Positions 1 through 8,243 are shown, counted from the stretch's first letter. The stretch: DNA of 64,000 nt from Pseudorhodobacter sp. MZDSW-24AT (GCF_002794355.1 NZ_PGOI01000011.1:1-64000); one strand, 5' to 3'. Translations and numbers: made by a program. Notes: a model not told the origin generated them from the letters alone.

Positions 1-954
1 CCCTTTGGGACGGTGTATCAGTTTGATGCGCAAGGGCGGATCGTTCCGACTGCCGAAGGCATCATGACGCCCGATGGCGTGCTGCTGGTGGCGGGCAAGC
101 CCGCGCGTCTGCCGCCCCAGCGCCCGGCCTCGGTCGCGGCGGCGGCAGCGGCGGCGGTTGCGGTGCCCGCAGAGGCGGATGCGACGGCGGCGGCAGAGGC
201 GGCCCCCGTCGCGCCGGGTGCGCTGACGCCGGCCGAGACCTTTGCGGCAGATCCCGCCTTGTCAGATGCGCGGCCGCGCGTCCGGCCTGCCGGGCTGGCC
301 CCGGCGGCTGCGGAACGGGCCGAGGATGATGCGTCCTTGGCTCCGGCCGAGGACAGCCGTTTTGCCAGCCTGCGGCCGCGTCTGCGGCCGCAAGCGATTC
401 TGGCCGCCGGGGAAGCCGCGCGGCAGGCCTCGGAAGCGGCCTCGCTCGCGGTGCAGGCGGTGGTGGCGGAAGCCGCCGCCGAGGAGGCCAACCTGAGCCC
501 GCTTGCGGTTTCGGTCTCTCGGGTTCCGGCGGCGCGTCCGCGTGACATGAGCCGCGCGGTGGAAGCCGCGGTGGCAGCCGCCACCCGCCAAGCCGCGCCC
601 GAAGTGGTGGCCGCCGCCGCCCCTGCCCCGCGCAACGCGGCGCCGCAGGTCGAGGCCGATGAGGCGGATGACGAGCCAGAGGTTGCCACGGCGGCGCCGC
701 GCATTCCCTCTTCGGCCAATGTGGCCAAGCAGGCGACTTTTGTGAACGCGATCAATTTGGGACGGCTGAACCTGATCGGCGTCTATGGCACGCAATCCAA
801 GCGCTATGCGCTGGTGCGCCAGCCCAATGGCCGTTACCGCAAGGTGCAGGTGGGCGACAGCCTTGATGGCGGGCGCGTTCAGGCGATCACGGCTTCGGAA
901 GTGCGCTATCAAAAAGGCGGGCGGTTGCTGGCGCTTGCCATGCCTGCAGGCTGA
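1..954 (+). CDS. C-terminal part of an Ala/Pro-rich protein with a PilP/GspC-like end domain (5' truncated)
   Basis: The reading frame is open to the left edge, so the N-terminus lies outside the window; the first visible in-frame start-like codon (GTG at 13) need not be the real start. Residues about 30-225 are a long low-complexity Ala/Pro/Glu region with repeated R-P-R-X-R-P motifs. The last 65 or so residues form a compact domain (NLGRLNLIGVYGTQSKRYAL, then a valine-rich VQVGDSLDGG turn and a final EVRYQKGGRLLALAMP) that resembles the small beta domain of PilP and GspC inner-membrane proteins of type IV pili and type II secretion. That resemblance is from pattern only. It ends convergently against cobT. 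An envelope-spanning role is an inference; conserved hypothetical is the safe label. Confidence 0.6.
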   Translation, partial: PFGTVYQFDAQGRIVPTAEGIMTPDGVLLVAGKPARLPPQRPASVAAAAAAAVAVPAEADATAAAEAAPVAPGALTPAETFAADPALSDARPRVRPAGLAPAAAERAEDDASLAPAEDSRFASLRPRLRPQAILAAGEAARQASEAASLAVQAVVAEAAAEEANLSPLAVSVSRVPAARPRDMSRAVEAAVAAATRQAAPEVVAAAAPAPRNAAPQVEADEADDEPEVATAAPRIPSSANVAKQATFVNAINLGRLNLIGVYGTQSKRYALVRQPNGRYRKVQVGDSLDGGRVQAITASEVRYQKGGRLLALAMPAG

Positions 955-965
955 ATCCCGGAGGT

Positions 966-984
966 GCGGGGCCTCAGGCCCCGC
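966..984. terminator. GC hairpin between convergent genes
   Basis: Perfect 8-bp arms GCGGGGCC (966-973) and GGCCCCGC (977-984) enclose a 3-base loop that is the complement of the cobT stop codon. It sits 11 bases after the end of the plus-strand gene. No T-run follows, so a terminator role is likely but weakly supported. Confidence 0.5.
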
Positions 985-1990
985 TGACCCCGGCCTCGGC
1001 AAAGGTGGCCATGCCGGAATGGCAGGCGACCGCACCTTGAACCACCCCCAAAGCCAAAGCCGCGCCCGATCCTTCGCCCAAGCGCAGGCCAAGGTTGAGC
1101 AAAGGCTCTTTGCCCAAGGCGCCAAGCAGGCGCGCATGGCCTGATTCGGCGCTGACATGGCCCGCCAAGCAGTGGTCGAGCGCGCCGGGGTGTGCGCGCC
1201 ACAACACGAGCGCCGCCGCGCAACAGATGAAGCCATCCAGAATCACCGCCACCCGCTCCGCGCGCGCCCGCGCGATGGCCCCGGCCATGGCCGCAATCTC
1301 GCGCCCGCCTAGGCAGCGCAGCACCTGCAGCGGGTCGGAAAGATGAGCGGCGTGACGGGCGAGCCCGGCGTCGATCACCTGCGCCTTGCGGATCAGGCCG
1401 TGATCATCCACCCCGGTGCCGCGCCCCACCCAATCTTGCGCGCGCCCCCCCAGCAGCGCGGTGGCAAGGGCCGCGGCCGACGTGGTGTTGCCGATCCCCA
1501 TCTCCCCCGTCACGAGAAGATCGGCCTTGGGATCGACCGCATTCCACCCCGCGGCTAGGGCCGCCAGAAGCTCGGCTTCGGTCATGGCGGGGCTTTGGGT
1601 GAAATCGGCGGTGGGCTGATCGAGATCGAGCGCATGCACGCTGAGCGTCGCGCCAAATGCGCGCGACAGCTGGTTGATGGCCGCGCCGCCGTGCCGGAAA
1701 TTGGCCACCATCTGCGCCGTGACTTCGGGCGGGAAGGCCGACACCCCGCGCGCGGCGATGCCGTGATTGGCGGCGAAGATCAGGACCTGCGGTTGCGCGG
1801 CCTGCGGCTTTTCGCGGCCCTGCCAGCCCGCCAACCAGATCGCCAGATCCTCCAGTCGGCCCAGCGCGCCGGGCGGTTTGGTGAGTTGGCCATTGCGGGC
1901 CGTCGCCGCCGCCTGCGCGGCGCTGTCGGCCGCGGGCTGGGTGGCGAGGCGCTTGCGGAAATCGTCGAGCGAGGCGAAGGGGGCGGTCAT
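974..1990 (-). CDS. cobT: Nicotinate-nucleotide--dimethylbenzimidazole phosphoribosyltransferase
   Basis: Transfers phosphoribosyl from nicotinate mononucleotide to 5,6-dimethylbenzimidazole, giving alpha-ribazole phosphate, the lower-ligand precursor of cobalamin (cytoplasm). The 338-residue length is normal for the family. Recognisable blocks are [14 protein letters not shown] near residue 40, [16 protein letters not shown] near 75, the [13 protein letters not shown] glycine-rich phosphate-binding segment near 180, and the C-terminal [15 protein letters not shown], whose glutamate is the family's catalytic base. ATG at 1990 is preceded by AGGA about 10 bases upstream. It is divergent from cobS, the next-step enzyme, with 80 bp between. 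The same enzyme is called CobU in the Pseudomonas denitrificans nomenclature. Confidence 0.95.
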   Translation of the reverse strand: MTAPFASLDDFRKRLATQPAADSAAQAAATARNGQLTKPPGALGRLEDLAIWLAGWQGREKPQAAQPQVLIFAANHGIAARGVSAFPPEVTAQMVANFRHGGAAINQLSRAFGATLSVHALDLDQPTADFTQSPAMTEAELLAALAAGWNAVDPKADLLVTGEMGIGNTTSAAALATALLGGRAQDWVGRGTGVDDHGLIRKAQVIDAGLARHAAHLSDPLQVLRCLGGREIAAMAGAIARARAERVAVILDGFICCAAALVLWRAHPGALDHCLAGHVSAESGHARLLGALGKEPLLNLGLRLGEGSGAALALGVVQGAVACHSGMATFAEAGVSGA

Positions 1991-2031
1991 GGCGGGGTGT
2001 CCTGCGTTGCGCGGCGTCTGAGGCTTGGCTA

Positions 2032-2041
2032 CAGACGTCTG
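2032..2041. promoter_or_regulatory. 10-bp palindrome in the cobT/cobS divergent promoter region
   Basis: CAGACGTCTG is a perfect palindrome in the 80-bp gap that must hold both promoters. The gap is too short for a cobalamin riboswitch on either side. A protein operator is possible; nothing else supports it. Confidence 0.25.
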
Positions 2042-2070
2042 AACAGAAGTTCCAGTCAGGATCAGACAGG

Positions 2071-2826
2071 ATGCCCTCCAAGGACGACAGGCCGGTGTGG
2101 CTTTTGGCGGATGTGGCCTCGGCCTTCGGCTTACTGAGCCGCCTGCCCTTTCCGCAAACGCGGCACCACCGGCCCGAGGCCTGCTGGGCTTGGCCGCTGG
2201 TGGGGCTGGCGGTGGGCAGTCTTGGCGCGGCGGCGGGCTGGGGCGCGCTGGCGCTGGGGCTGCCGGTGGGGCTGGCGGCGGCGGCCGTGCTGGCGGCGGG
2301 GGTGCTGTGCACCGGCGCGCTGCACGAGGACGGACTGGCCGATACGGCGGACGGGCTGTTCGGCGGCTGGACGCGCGAGCGGCGGCTGGAGATCATGAAG
2401 GACAGCCATATCGGCAGCTATGGCACGCTGGCGCTGCTGCTGATGGGGTTGGCGGTCTGGTCGGTGCTGGTGGCCCTGCTGTCGGTGGGCGCTTATGGCG
2501 CGATTCTGGCGGCGGCGGTGCTGTCGCGTGCGCCGATGGCGGTGGTGATGGCCGCCCTGCCCTATGCGCGGGCCGATGGTCTGTCGCGGCGCGTCGGGCG
2601 GCCTTCGGCGCTTGCGGCGGCGGCGGCGCTGGGGATGGCACTGGCGCTTGTGGCGCCGCTGGGCGGGCTGGCCGGAGCCATGGCGGCGGCGGCGGCTCTG
2701 GCCGCTTTGGCGGTGGCGCTGATCGCGCGGGCCAAGATCGGCGGGCAGACCGGCGATATTCTGGGCGCCAGTCAGCAGATGGCGCATCTGGCGGCGCTGA
2801 GCATGGCGGCGGCGCTGCTGACATGA
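2071..2826 (+). CDS. cobS: Adenosylcobinamide-GDP ribazoletransferase (cobalamin synthase)
   Basis: Inner-membrane enzyme that joins adenosylcobinamide-GDP to alpha-ribazole (or its phosphate, the CobT product) to finish the nucleotide loop of B12. The 251-residue protein has the family pattern: a short N-terminal cytoplasmic stretch with LLSRLPFP, then [10 protein letters not shown], the acidic motif [17 protein letters not shown] (residues about 86-102) with its metal-binding aspartates, and 5-6 hydrophobic, Ala/Gly/Leu-rich helices. The C-terminal [13 protein letters not shown] motif is present. Divergently transcribed from cobT, so the pair can be co-regulated. Also known as CobV. Confidence 0.95.
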   Translation: MPSKDDRPVWLLADVASAFGLLSRLPFPQTRHHRPEACWAWPLVGLAVGSLGAAAGWGALALGLPVGLAAAAVLAAGVLCTGALHEDGLADTADGLFGGWTRERRLEIMKDSHIGSYGTLALLLMGLAVWSVLVALLSVGAYGAILAAAVLSRAPMAVVMAALPYARADGLSRRVGRPSALAAAAALGMALALVAPLGGLAGAMAAAAALAALAVALIARAKIGGQTGDILGASQQMAHLAALSMAAALLT

Positions 2827-2828
2827 AA

Positions 2829-2854
2829 ACGGCGGCCCGCTGCGGGGCCGCCGT
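2829..2854. terminator. Bidirectional terminator between cobS and carD
   Basis: Arms ACGGCGGCCC (2829-2838) and GGGCCGCCGT (2845-2854) form a strong stem. An A-run lies immediately to the left, so on the minus strand the stem is followed by a T-run and serves carD best; in the other direction it follows the cobS stop directly. Confidence 0.8.
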
Positions 2855-2877
2855 GAAATAGGGCAAAGGCGCGCGGA

Positions 2878-3387
2878 TCAGGCGGCGCGGCTGACCAACA
2901 CGTCATCCACGGTTTTCGCGGCGGAGCCTGCGTCCACACCCGACACCGCCGCGACTTCGCGGGTGAGCCGTTCCAGCGCGGCTTCATAAAGCTGACGCTC
3001 GGAATAGGATTGTTCGCGCTGATCGTCGCTGCGGTGCAGGTCGCGCACCACTTCGGCAATGGCCATCAGATCGCCGGAGTTGATCTTCTGTTCATATTCC
3101 TGCGCCCGGCGCGACCACATCGCCCGCTTGACCTTGGCCTTGCCCTTCAGCGTGTCCAGCGCCTTCGACACCACATCGGGCGCAGACAGGGCGCGCATGC
3201 CGATTTCGGTGGCCTTATGGGTGGGCACCCGCAGCGTCATCTTGTCTTTTTCAAAGGTGATGACGAACAGCTCCAGCTTGAAGCCGGCGATTTCCTGCTC
3301 TTCGATGGACATGATCTTGCCCACGCCATGGGCGGGATATACGACGAATTCGTTGGGGCGGAACTCGGGTCTTTTGGACTTGGTCAT
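2878..3387 (-). CDS. carD: CarD-family RNA polymerase-binding transcription factor
   Basis: CarD/CdnL proteins bind the RNA polymerase beta subunit and stabilise open complexes, notably at rRNA promoters. The 169-residue protein starts with a short basic tail, then the RID (Tudor-like) domain (NEFVVYPAHGVGKIMSIEEQ, residues 12-31), then IPT-like strands ending in KMTLRVPTHKATEIGMR, and a helical C-terminal DNA-binding part with RRAQEYEQKINSGDLMAIAEVVRDLHR. ATG at 3387 has AGGAAG 7 bases upstream. It is the last gene of a minus-strand series that includes fdxA but appears to have its own promoter and a structured leader (see 3421-3569). Confidence 0.95.
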   Translation of the reverse strand: MTKSKRPEFRPNEFVVYPAHGVGKIMSIEEQEIAGFKLELFVITFEKDKMTLRVPTHKATEIGMRALSAPDVVSKALDTLKGKAKVKRAMWSRRAQEYEQKINSGDLMAIAEVVRDLHRSDDQREQSYSERQLYEAALERLTREVAAVSGVDAGSAAKTVDDVLVSRAA

Positions 3388-3420
3388 TCAGTCGCTTCCT
3401 AACAGCGGAGGCCCTCTGGC

Positions 3421-3472
3421 GACAAAAGAACCGCCCCGACCCCATCAGGTCGGGCGATACGGCGGTTTTGTC
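3421..3472 (-). terminator. Terminator-like hairpin in the carD leader
   Basis: Nested inverted repeat: outer arms GACAAAA (3421-3427) and TTTTGTC (3466-3472), middle CCGCC and GGCGG, inner CCCGACC (3435-3441) and GGTCGGG (3448-3454). Read on the minus strand it is a GC stem followed by TTCTTTT. It could end fdxA read-through, but it also lies between the predicted carD promoter and the carD ribosome site, which would make it an attenuator-like leader structure. Confidence 0.6.
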
Positions 3473-3529
3473 ACAAGAAATTCCACCTCAGGCGAGCAGC
3501 GCTGAGCGGAGGTCAGGCGTCCATGATTG

Positions 3530-3553
3530 TTTGTGACGCTGGTATATCACAAA
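3530..3553. promoter_or_regulatory. 24-bp palindrome around the carD -10 (candidate operator)
   Basis: Perfect 7-bp arms TTTGTGA (3530-3536) and TCACAAA (3547-3553) separated by 10 bases. The half-sites look like CRP/FNR-type TGTGA boxes, but the spacing is 10 rather than 6 bases, so a standard CRP site is not claimed. The predicted carD -10 hexamer (3541-3546) lies in the spacer. A third TTGTGA copy occurs at 3471-3476. Confidence 0.45.
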
Positions 3554-3569
3554 TTTTGCATGATTCCAA
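3541..3569 (-). promoter_or_regulatory. Predicted carD promoter
   Basis: On the minus strand a -35-like TTGGAA (complement of 3564-3569) is followed after 17 bases by a -10-like TATACC (complement of 3541-3546). This predicts a start near 3534 and a leader of about 145 nucleotides. The -10 lacks the final T, a feature known from the literature to make promoters depend on CarD. Confidence 0.4.
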
Positions 3570-3677
3570 CTGCCGCAGACCCGTTCAAAGGGGCAAACCG
3601 GGGTTGAAAACATGGAATATTTACCATCTTTGCCGAATCGGCATAGCTGGTTTGACGAATCAGGCAGGAAAAAGGCG

Positions 3678-4016
3678 TCAGCTGCCTTCGCCGGGGGCTT
3701 CGGAGAAATACTTCTCGCGCTTGTCTTTTTCGCCATCGCGCGCCTCGGCCTCGGGCAGAGGGTCTTTGCGCACGGTGATGACCGGCCACATTTCGGAATA
3801 TTTGCGGTTGAAGGCCACCCATTGATCCATGTCCGGCTCGGTGTCCGGGCGGATGGCATCGGCGGGGCATTCGGGTTCGCACACACCGCAATCGATGCAT
3901 TCATCGGGGTGAATGACCAGCATGTTCTCGCCTTCGTAGAAGCAGTCCACCGGACAGACTTCCACGCAATCGGTGTATTTGCAGGCGATGCAGTTATCAA
4001 TCACCACATATGTCAT
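3678..4016 (-). CDS. fdxA: Ferredoxin FdxA (7Fe-8S type)
   Basis: Small cytoplasmic electron carrier. Residues 9-21 hold C-x2-C-x4-C-x3-CP ([14 protein letters not shown]), whose arrangement is that of the site carrying a [3Fe-4S] cluster in FdxA proteins, and residues about 40-50 hold the [4Fe-4S] motif [12 protein letters not shown]. The rest is the usual acidic C-terminal tail with [20 protein letters not shown]. 112 residues matches the alphaproteobacterial FdxA family. It follows the S4-domain gene on the same strand; its electron partner cannot be told from context. Confidence 0.95.
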   Translation of the reverse strand: MTYVVIDNCIACKYTDCVEVCPVDCFYEGENMLVIHPDECIDCGVCEPECPADAIRPDTEPDMDQWVAFNRKYSEMWPVITVRKDPLPEAEARDGEKDKREKYFSEAPGEGS

Positions 4017-4067
4017 CGGATCAGGCCCTTGGATTGGTCGGGTCAGTAGCTAGAGCAAGCGGTGGGA

Positions 4068-4388
4068 TCATTCAAGCGCCTCTGGCGCGGCTTGCGGGTC
4101 GAGATCGAGATAAAGCGCCTGCGCCTCGGCGGCGGGACCCCGGCGCAGGCCAAGCGCCTGCACCTTGATCACGCGGATCTGGCGGCCTTGGGCAAAGGTC
4201 AGCACATCGCCGATGCAGATGCCATGGCCGGGCTTTTTGGTGCGCTGACCGTTCACTCGGCAATGGCCGCCTTCGATCACCTCGGCAGACAAGGCGCGGG
4301 TCTTGAAGAACCGCGCCTGCCAGAGCCATTTGTCCAGCCGCAGGCGCGGCTGGACACCGGGGGCGGGTTTCGCGCCCGGACCGGCCAA
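4068..4388 (-). CDS. S4-domain RNA-binding protein (Hsp15-like)
   Basis: The S4 motif RLRLDKWLWQARFFKTRALSAEVIEGG (first half at residues 15-30) followed by VNGQ and KPGHGICIGDVLTF is the signature of the Hsp15/HslR group, which in Escherichia coli binds stalled 50S subunits carrying nascent chain. At 106 residues it lacks most of the basic C-terminal tail of E. coli Hsp15. The only upstream start is TTG at 4388, with AAGG 8 bases before it; it begins 3 bases after the helicase stop, so it is almost certainly translationally coupled to the helicase. Role in RNA or ribosome rescue is inferred from the family. Confidence 0.85.
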   Translation of the reverse strand: MAGPGAKPAPGVQPRLRLDKWLWQARFFKTRALSAEVIEGGHCRVNGQRTKKPGHGICIGDVLTFAQGRQIRVIKVQALGLRRGPAAEAQALYLDLDPQAAPEALE

Positions 4389-4391
4389 GCG

Positions 4392-7307
4392 TCAGACCTT
4401 GCCCTTCAGCGCCATCAGCGCGGCAAAGGGGTTGTCGGGATCGATCGGCTTTTCGGCGCGCTGAGGGCGTGCCTCGAACTGGCGGGGCTTGTTGCTGTCG
4501 GGGCGGTCGCCGCCCTTGCCACGGTCGCCCTTGCCGCCACGGTCGTTCTTAGGACGGTCCCCCTTGCCCTGCGCGGGCTTGCCCTCGCCTTGCGGACGGT
4601 CGCGCCGGTCGCCCTGCGGGCGCTCGCTGCGCGGCTTGTCGCCTTGCGGACGATCCCCTTGCGGACGTTCGCCGCGCGGCCGATCCCCTGCGGGACGCTC
4701 CCGCCGTTCGCCTTGCGGCCGCGCGCCGCGCTCGGGGCGCGGGTTGCGAGGCTTGGGCGCCCAAGTGAAGGTGTAGAACGACTCCATCTCGGGTGCGGCA
4801 GCTTCGGCCTGCGGCTCTTCCGGCACGGGGGCCAGCACCGAGACTTCTTCCGGGATCGGGTTTTGCGGCGCGTCGGGATCGACGGCCGGGGCCACGACCA
4901 CGGGTTCCGAGGTCTTGACCTTGGCGCGTTCGGCCTTTTCGCCCTTATAGCCCAGACCCGCCATCAGATCCGCGAACTGGTCCAGCGTCATGCCGGTGAT
5001 CGACAGCATGTCGGGCGTTGCCTCGAACCCGGCGCGGCTGTCTTTCTGGCGCAGGATATCGGCCAGACGCTCCAGCATGTCGATGCGGATCGCACGGCTG
5101 CCCGCCGGGTGATAGCCCGCCAGCGTGTAATGCGATTTCGGCACCTCGGCCACATTGGGGATGGTCACGAGGCCCGGAGGCGGGCTTTCGGGGAATTCGT
5201 CCAGACCGTTCCACAGCGACCACAGCACCAAGCGCAACCGGGTGGGCGCGGGTTTGAGCAGAAGCGGCAGGAAGATGGTGAACTGGCCAAAGCGCACGCC
5301 ATGCTTGCGCAGCGCGCCGCGCGACTCTTGATCCAGCTCTTTCACGTCATTGGCCACGAGGTCGCGCGGCAAGACGCCCAGACCCTCGACCAGACGGAAG
5401 GCGAACCCCCGGGCCAGCCCGGTGAGGGTTTCATCCCGGCTCATCGCGGCCAGCGGCTCGAACAGGGCGGCCACCTTGCGGTCGATGAAATGCTGCAAGC
5501 GACGGCGCACCTTTTCGGCCACCTCGAAGCCCGCTTCCTCGTCCACGAAAGCCTCGACCGAGGGGCGCAGCGCCTCGGCGCCTTTCACCAGTTTGCCCAC
5601 CGCAGTGGTGCCCCACATCAGGCCCCCCTGCTCGGTGAAATCCATCTCGGTGTCGGGCGCATTGTAGAACCGGTCTGCCCGCAGGTGGAATTCCGGCTTG
5701 AGCGCCTGAACGGCGGCCTGCGCCATCACCTTTGCCTCATCGGGTGAGGTGCTGGCATCCTGCCGGAACCGGAATCCCTCCAGACGGCCGACGAATTCGC
5801 CTTCAACCGTCACTTCGCCTTTGTCGTTCACCTCGGCCACGAGGGTCTCCTTCTGCTTCAACCGGCGAAGCAGCACACTTGTCCGCCGGTCTACAAATCT
5901 TTGCGTCAGTCTTGCGTGCAATGCATCTGACAGACGGTCTTCTACAGCGCGAGTCTCGTCGCGCCAATGGCTTTCGTTATCCACCCAGCCTTTGCGCTGC
6001 GCAATGTAGGTCCAGGTGCGGATATAGGCGAGGCGTTTCGAGATGGCGTCGATGTCCCCATCGGTGCGGTCGATGCGGGCGACCGCCTTGCCGATCCAGT
6101 CAGAAGGCACCCGCCCGCCGCCAAGACCCCGGCCACAGAGGAATTCGAAAAGGCGGGCGAGAAGCCCTGCGTGATCGCTGGCGGAGGCCCCGCGAAAATC
6201 GGGGACGCGGCAGACATCCCACAACAGCTGCACCCGCTTTGGCCCGGTCAGCCGGTCGCGCACCTCGGGCATCTCGACCAGCGATTTCAGCGCCAGCACG
6301 TCATCGGCATCGCGGGCGCGGGTGAGCCATTCGTTCGAGGTATGCTCTTCCAGGCTGCGGATCAGCCGGTCGGCGTTGCCGAAATCCAGCGCGTGGTTGC
6401 GCCACATGAGCTTGCGCACCGGGGCAAACTGGTGGTTTTCAATGGCCTCGATGATCTCTTCGTCAAAGGGCCGCGCCTCACCGGTGACGCCAAAGGTGCC
6501 GTTTTCGGTGTGGCGCCCTGCCCGCCCGGCGATCTGCGCCAATTCTTGCGGGTAAAGCCCGCGCATCCGGCGGCCATCGAATTTGGCGGTGGCGGAGAAG
6601 GCGATGTGCTTGATATCAAGGTTGAGCCCCATGCCGATGGCATCGGTGGCCACCAGATAATCGACATCCCCATTCTGATACAGCGCCACCTGCGCATTGC
6701 GGGTGCGTGGGGAAAGCGCCCCCATCACCACCGCACAGCCACCCTTCTGACGACGGATCAACTCGGCGATGGCATAGACGTTTTCAACCGAAAAGCCCAC
6801 AATCGCGCTGCGCGGGGGCATACGGCTTATCTTTTTCGAACCTGTATAGGTCAGCTCGCTGAAACGCTCGCGTTTCAGGAAGGTCACCCCCGGCACCAGA
6901 CCCGCAATCGCGGGGCGCATGGTTTCCGCGCCCATGAACAGGGTTTCATGCAGGCCGCGCGCCCGCAGCAGACGGTCGGTGAAGACATGGCCGCGGTCGG
7001 GATCGGCGCAAAGCTGGATTTCGTCGATGGCCACGAAGTCGGCACCGATTTCCAGCGGCATCGCTTCGACCGTGCAGACCCAATACTGGGTGCGGTCGGG
7101 CACGATCCGCTCTTCCCCGGTGACCAGCGCCACGACCGAAGGGCCGCGCAGCGCAACGATCCGGTCATAGACTTCGCGGGCAAGCAGACGCAGCGGCAGG
7201 CCGATCACCCCCGTGCGGTGGCCGAGCATGCGGTCGATCGCATAATGGGTCTTGCCCGTATTGGTCGGCCCGAGGACCGCCGTGATCCGGCCGGTGGTCG
7301 CGCCCAT
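4392..7307 (-). CDS. Suv3-like DExH RNA helicase with a charged Arg/Gly/Asp repeat tail
   Basis: ATP-dependent RNA helicase of the SUV3 group, whose mitochondrial members unwind RNA for decay. The N-terminal RecA domain has a Walker A GPTNTGKTHYA (residues 13-23), the variant box II DEIQ (near residue 95, typical of SUV3), and the second RecA domain has SATAKFDGRRMRGLYPQELAQ followed by motif VI QIAGRAGRH. A helical C-terminal region follows to about residue 760. The last 130 residues are low complexity, with about a dozen repeats like RPQGD and GERP that are rich in Arg, Gly, Asp and Pro, a likely flexible RNA-binding tail. 971 residues in all. It lies 21 bp after the TPR gene and 3 bp before the S4 gene, suggesting one transcript. 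Confidence 0.9.
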   Translation of the reverse strand: MGATTGRITAVLGPTNTGKTHYAIDRMLGHRTGVIGLPLRLLAREVYDRIVALRGPSVVALVTGEERIVPDRTQYWVCTVEAMPLEIGADFVAIDEIQLCADPDRGHVFTDRLLRARGLHETLFMGAETMRPAIAGLVPGVTFLKRERFSELTYTGSKKISRMPPRSAIVGFSVENVYAIAELIRRQKGGCAVVMGALSPRTRNAQVALYQNGDVDYLVATDAIGMGLNLDIKHIAFSATAKFDGRRMRGLYPQELAQIAGRAGRHTENGTFGVTGEARPFDEEIIEAIENHQFAPVRKLMWRNHALDFGNADRLIRSLEEHTSNEWLTRARDADDVLALKSLVEMPEVRDRLTGPKRVQLLWDVCRVPDFRGASASDHAGLLARLFEFLCGRGLGGGRVPSDWIGKAVARIDRTDGDIDAISKRLAYIRTWTYIAQRKGWVDNESHWRDETRAVEDRLSDALHARLTQRFVDRRTSVLLRRLKQKETLVAEVNDKGEVTVEGEFVGRLEGFRFRQDASTSPDEAKVMAQAAVQALKPEFHLRADRFYNAPDTEMDFTEQGGLMWGTTAVGKLVKGAEALRPSVEAFVDEEAGFEVAEKVRRRLQHFIDRKVAALFEPLAAMSRDETLTGLARGFAFRLVEGLGVLPRDLVANDVKELDQESRGALRKHGVRFGQFTIFLPLLLKPAPTRLRLVLWSLWNGLDEFPESPPPGLVTIPNVAEVPKSHYTLAGYHPAGSRAIRIDMLERLADILRQKDSRAGFEATPDMLSITGMTLDQFADLMAGLGYKGEKAERAKVKTSEPVVVAPAVDPDAPQNPIPEEVSVLAPVPEEPQAEAAAPEMESFYTFTWAPKPRNPRPERGARPQGERRERPAGDRPRGERPQGDRPQGDKPRSERPQGDRRDRPQGEGKPAQGKGDRPKNDRGGKGDRGKGGDRPDSNKPRQFEARPQRAEKPIDPDNPFAALMALKGKV

Positions 7308-7328
7308 CCTGTGCCCTTGTGCCTGACG

Positions 7329-7886
7329 TTAAAGATCGGTGCCCGCGACCTGGGTTTCCAGCCGCTTCACATTGTCTGATACGCCGCGCAGATTGGGATG
7401 TATAGCCAGCGCGGCGCGGTAGACCTCCAACGCCTTGCCGGGATTGTCCAGTTCTTCGTAAATCGCGCCCAAGCCTGCCAGCGCCCCGAAATGGCGTGGG
7501 TTCAGGGTCAGCGCGCGCCCGATGTCCGAGATCGAGGGGCCGAGCTGGCGCGCCTGATAATAGGCGGTGGCCCGCGCATTCCAGCCTTCGGCAAACTCTG
7601 GGGCATGGTCTGTCAGCGCGGTGAAGTGATCGATCGCCTCCGAGATCTTGCCCGCGGCCATGGCGTCACGCCCGCGCTGCAACAGCAGATCCATCGCCGG
7701 AGAGCCGCTTTTGGACCATTCGTTCCAGATCTCACGCTCCAGCCGGGGGGCGGTGCGTTCATCGGCAGATTTGAGCTTGTCGAACAAATCGTCGAGCGAT
7801 TCCTCTGCCCCTGCCACCGGCGCGGAGAGAAAAACTGCACAAAGTGCCGCCACGAAAAGATTGAGAAACCGCGCATGTGCTTTCAT
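7329..7886 (-). CDS. Exported TPR-repeat protein
   Basis: 185 residues with an N-terminal signal peptide (KAHARFLNLFVAALCAVFLSA, cleavage probably after VAGA near residue 27), so the product should be periplasmic. From residue 70 there are three tetratricopeptide units: AISEAIDHFTALTDHAPEFAEGWNARATAYYQ-like, then LGPSISDIGRALTLNPRHFGALAGLGAIYEE, then PGKALEVYRAALAIHPN. TPR proteins serve as protein-protein scaffolds; no partner is evident. It precedes the helicase by 21 bp and is divergent from the SCP2 gene. There is no strong ribosome site before the ATG at 7886. Confidence 0.8.
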   Translation of the reverse strand: MKAHARFLNLFVAALCAVFLSAPVAGAEESLDDLFDKLKSADERTAPRLEREIWNEWSKSGSPAMDLLLQRGRDAMAAGKISEAIDHFTALTDHAPEFAEGWNARATAYYQARQLGPSISDIGRALTLNPRHFGALAGLGAIYEELDNPGKALEVYRAALAIHPNLRGVSDNVKRLETQVAGTDL

Positions 7887-7955
7887 ATGTCGAAGGTAGC
7901 GTATTGGCGCGGAAAAACCATATCCAAGCCGTCACAAGGCAGAGAGGATTTCTAC

Positions 7956-8243
7956 ATGAGCGACGTGGTAACCGAAGCGGTGCAGGTGCTGTCGAAAAAG
8001 CTGTCGGGCGGCTTTGACGGCGTGGCCAAATTCGTGATCGAAGGCGAAGGCGCGATCATGCTGGATGGCGAAGGCGTGCGCGCGGGCGACGACCCGGCCG
8101 ATGTGACGATGACGGCGAGCGCCGAGGTGTTCAAGCGCATCCTTGACGGCGATCTGAATCCGACGATGGCCTTCATGCAGGGCAAGCTGGCGGTGGATGG
8201 CAGCATGGGCATGGCGATGAAACTGGGCTCGGTTCTGGGGTGA
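7956..8243 (+). CDS. SCP2 sterol-binding-like domain protein
   Basis: 95 residues, a single SCP2 domain: the run FVIEGEGAIMLDGEGVRAGD, the strand VTMTASAEVFKRILDGDLNPTMAFMQGKLAVDGSMGMAMKL is the family signature. SCP2 domains hold hydrophobic ligands such as lipids or fatty acyl chains; the ligand here is unknown. ATG at 7956 was chosen because AGAGAGG stands 8 bases upstream and the protein then matches the family length; the frame is open for 550 bases further upstream but that part is antisense to the TPR gene. The stop overlaps the next start (GTGA), so it is coupled to the hydrolase that follows. Confidence 0.9.
   Translation: MSDVVTEAVQVLSKKLSGGFDGVAKFVIEGEGAIMLDGEGVRAGDDPADVTMTASAEVFKRILDGDLNPTMAFMQGKLAVDGSMGMAMKLGSVLG

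Noticed and set aside
1991-2070. Cobalamin riboswitch between cobT and cobS
   Set aside because: The gap is 80 bp, too short for a B12 aptamer, and no B12-box-like sequence is seen on either strand.
3530-3553. Canonical CRP or FNR site
   Set aside because: Arms look CRP-like, but the 10-base spacing does not fit CRP (6) or FNR (TTGAT-N4-ATCAA); kept as an unknown palindrome.
4062-5747. 561-residue plus-strand frame opposite the helicase gene
   Set aside because: Antisense shadow of a high-GC gene; no family motif, no ribosome site, and the minus-strand frame has clear helicase motifs.
7398-7955. Longer N-terminus for the SCP2-domain protein
   Set aside because: The upstream open part is antisense to the TPR gene, while ATG 7956 has a good ribosome site and gives the normal family length.
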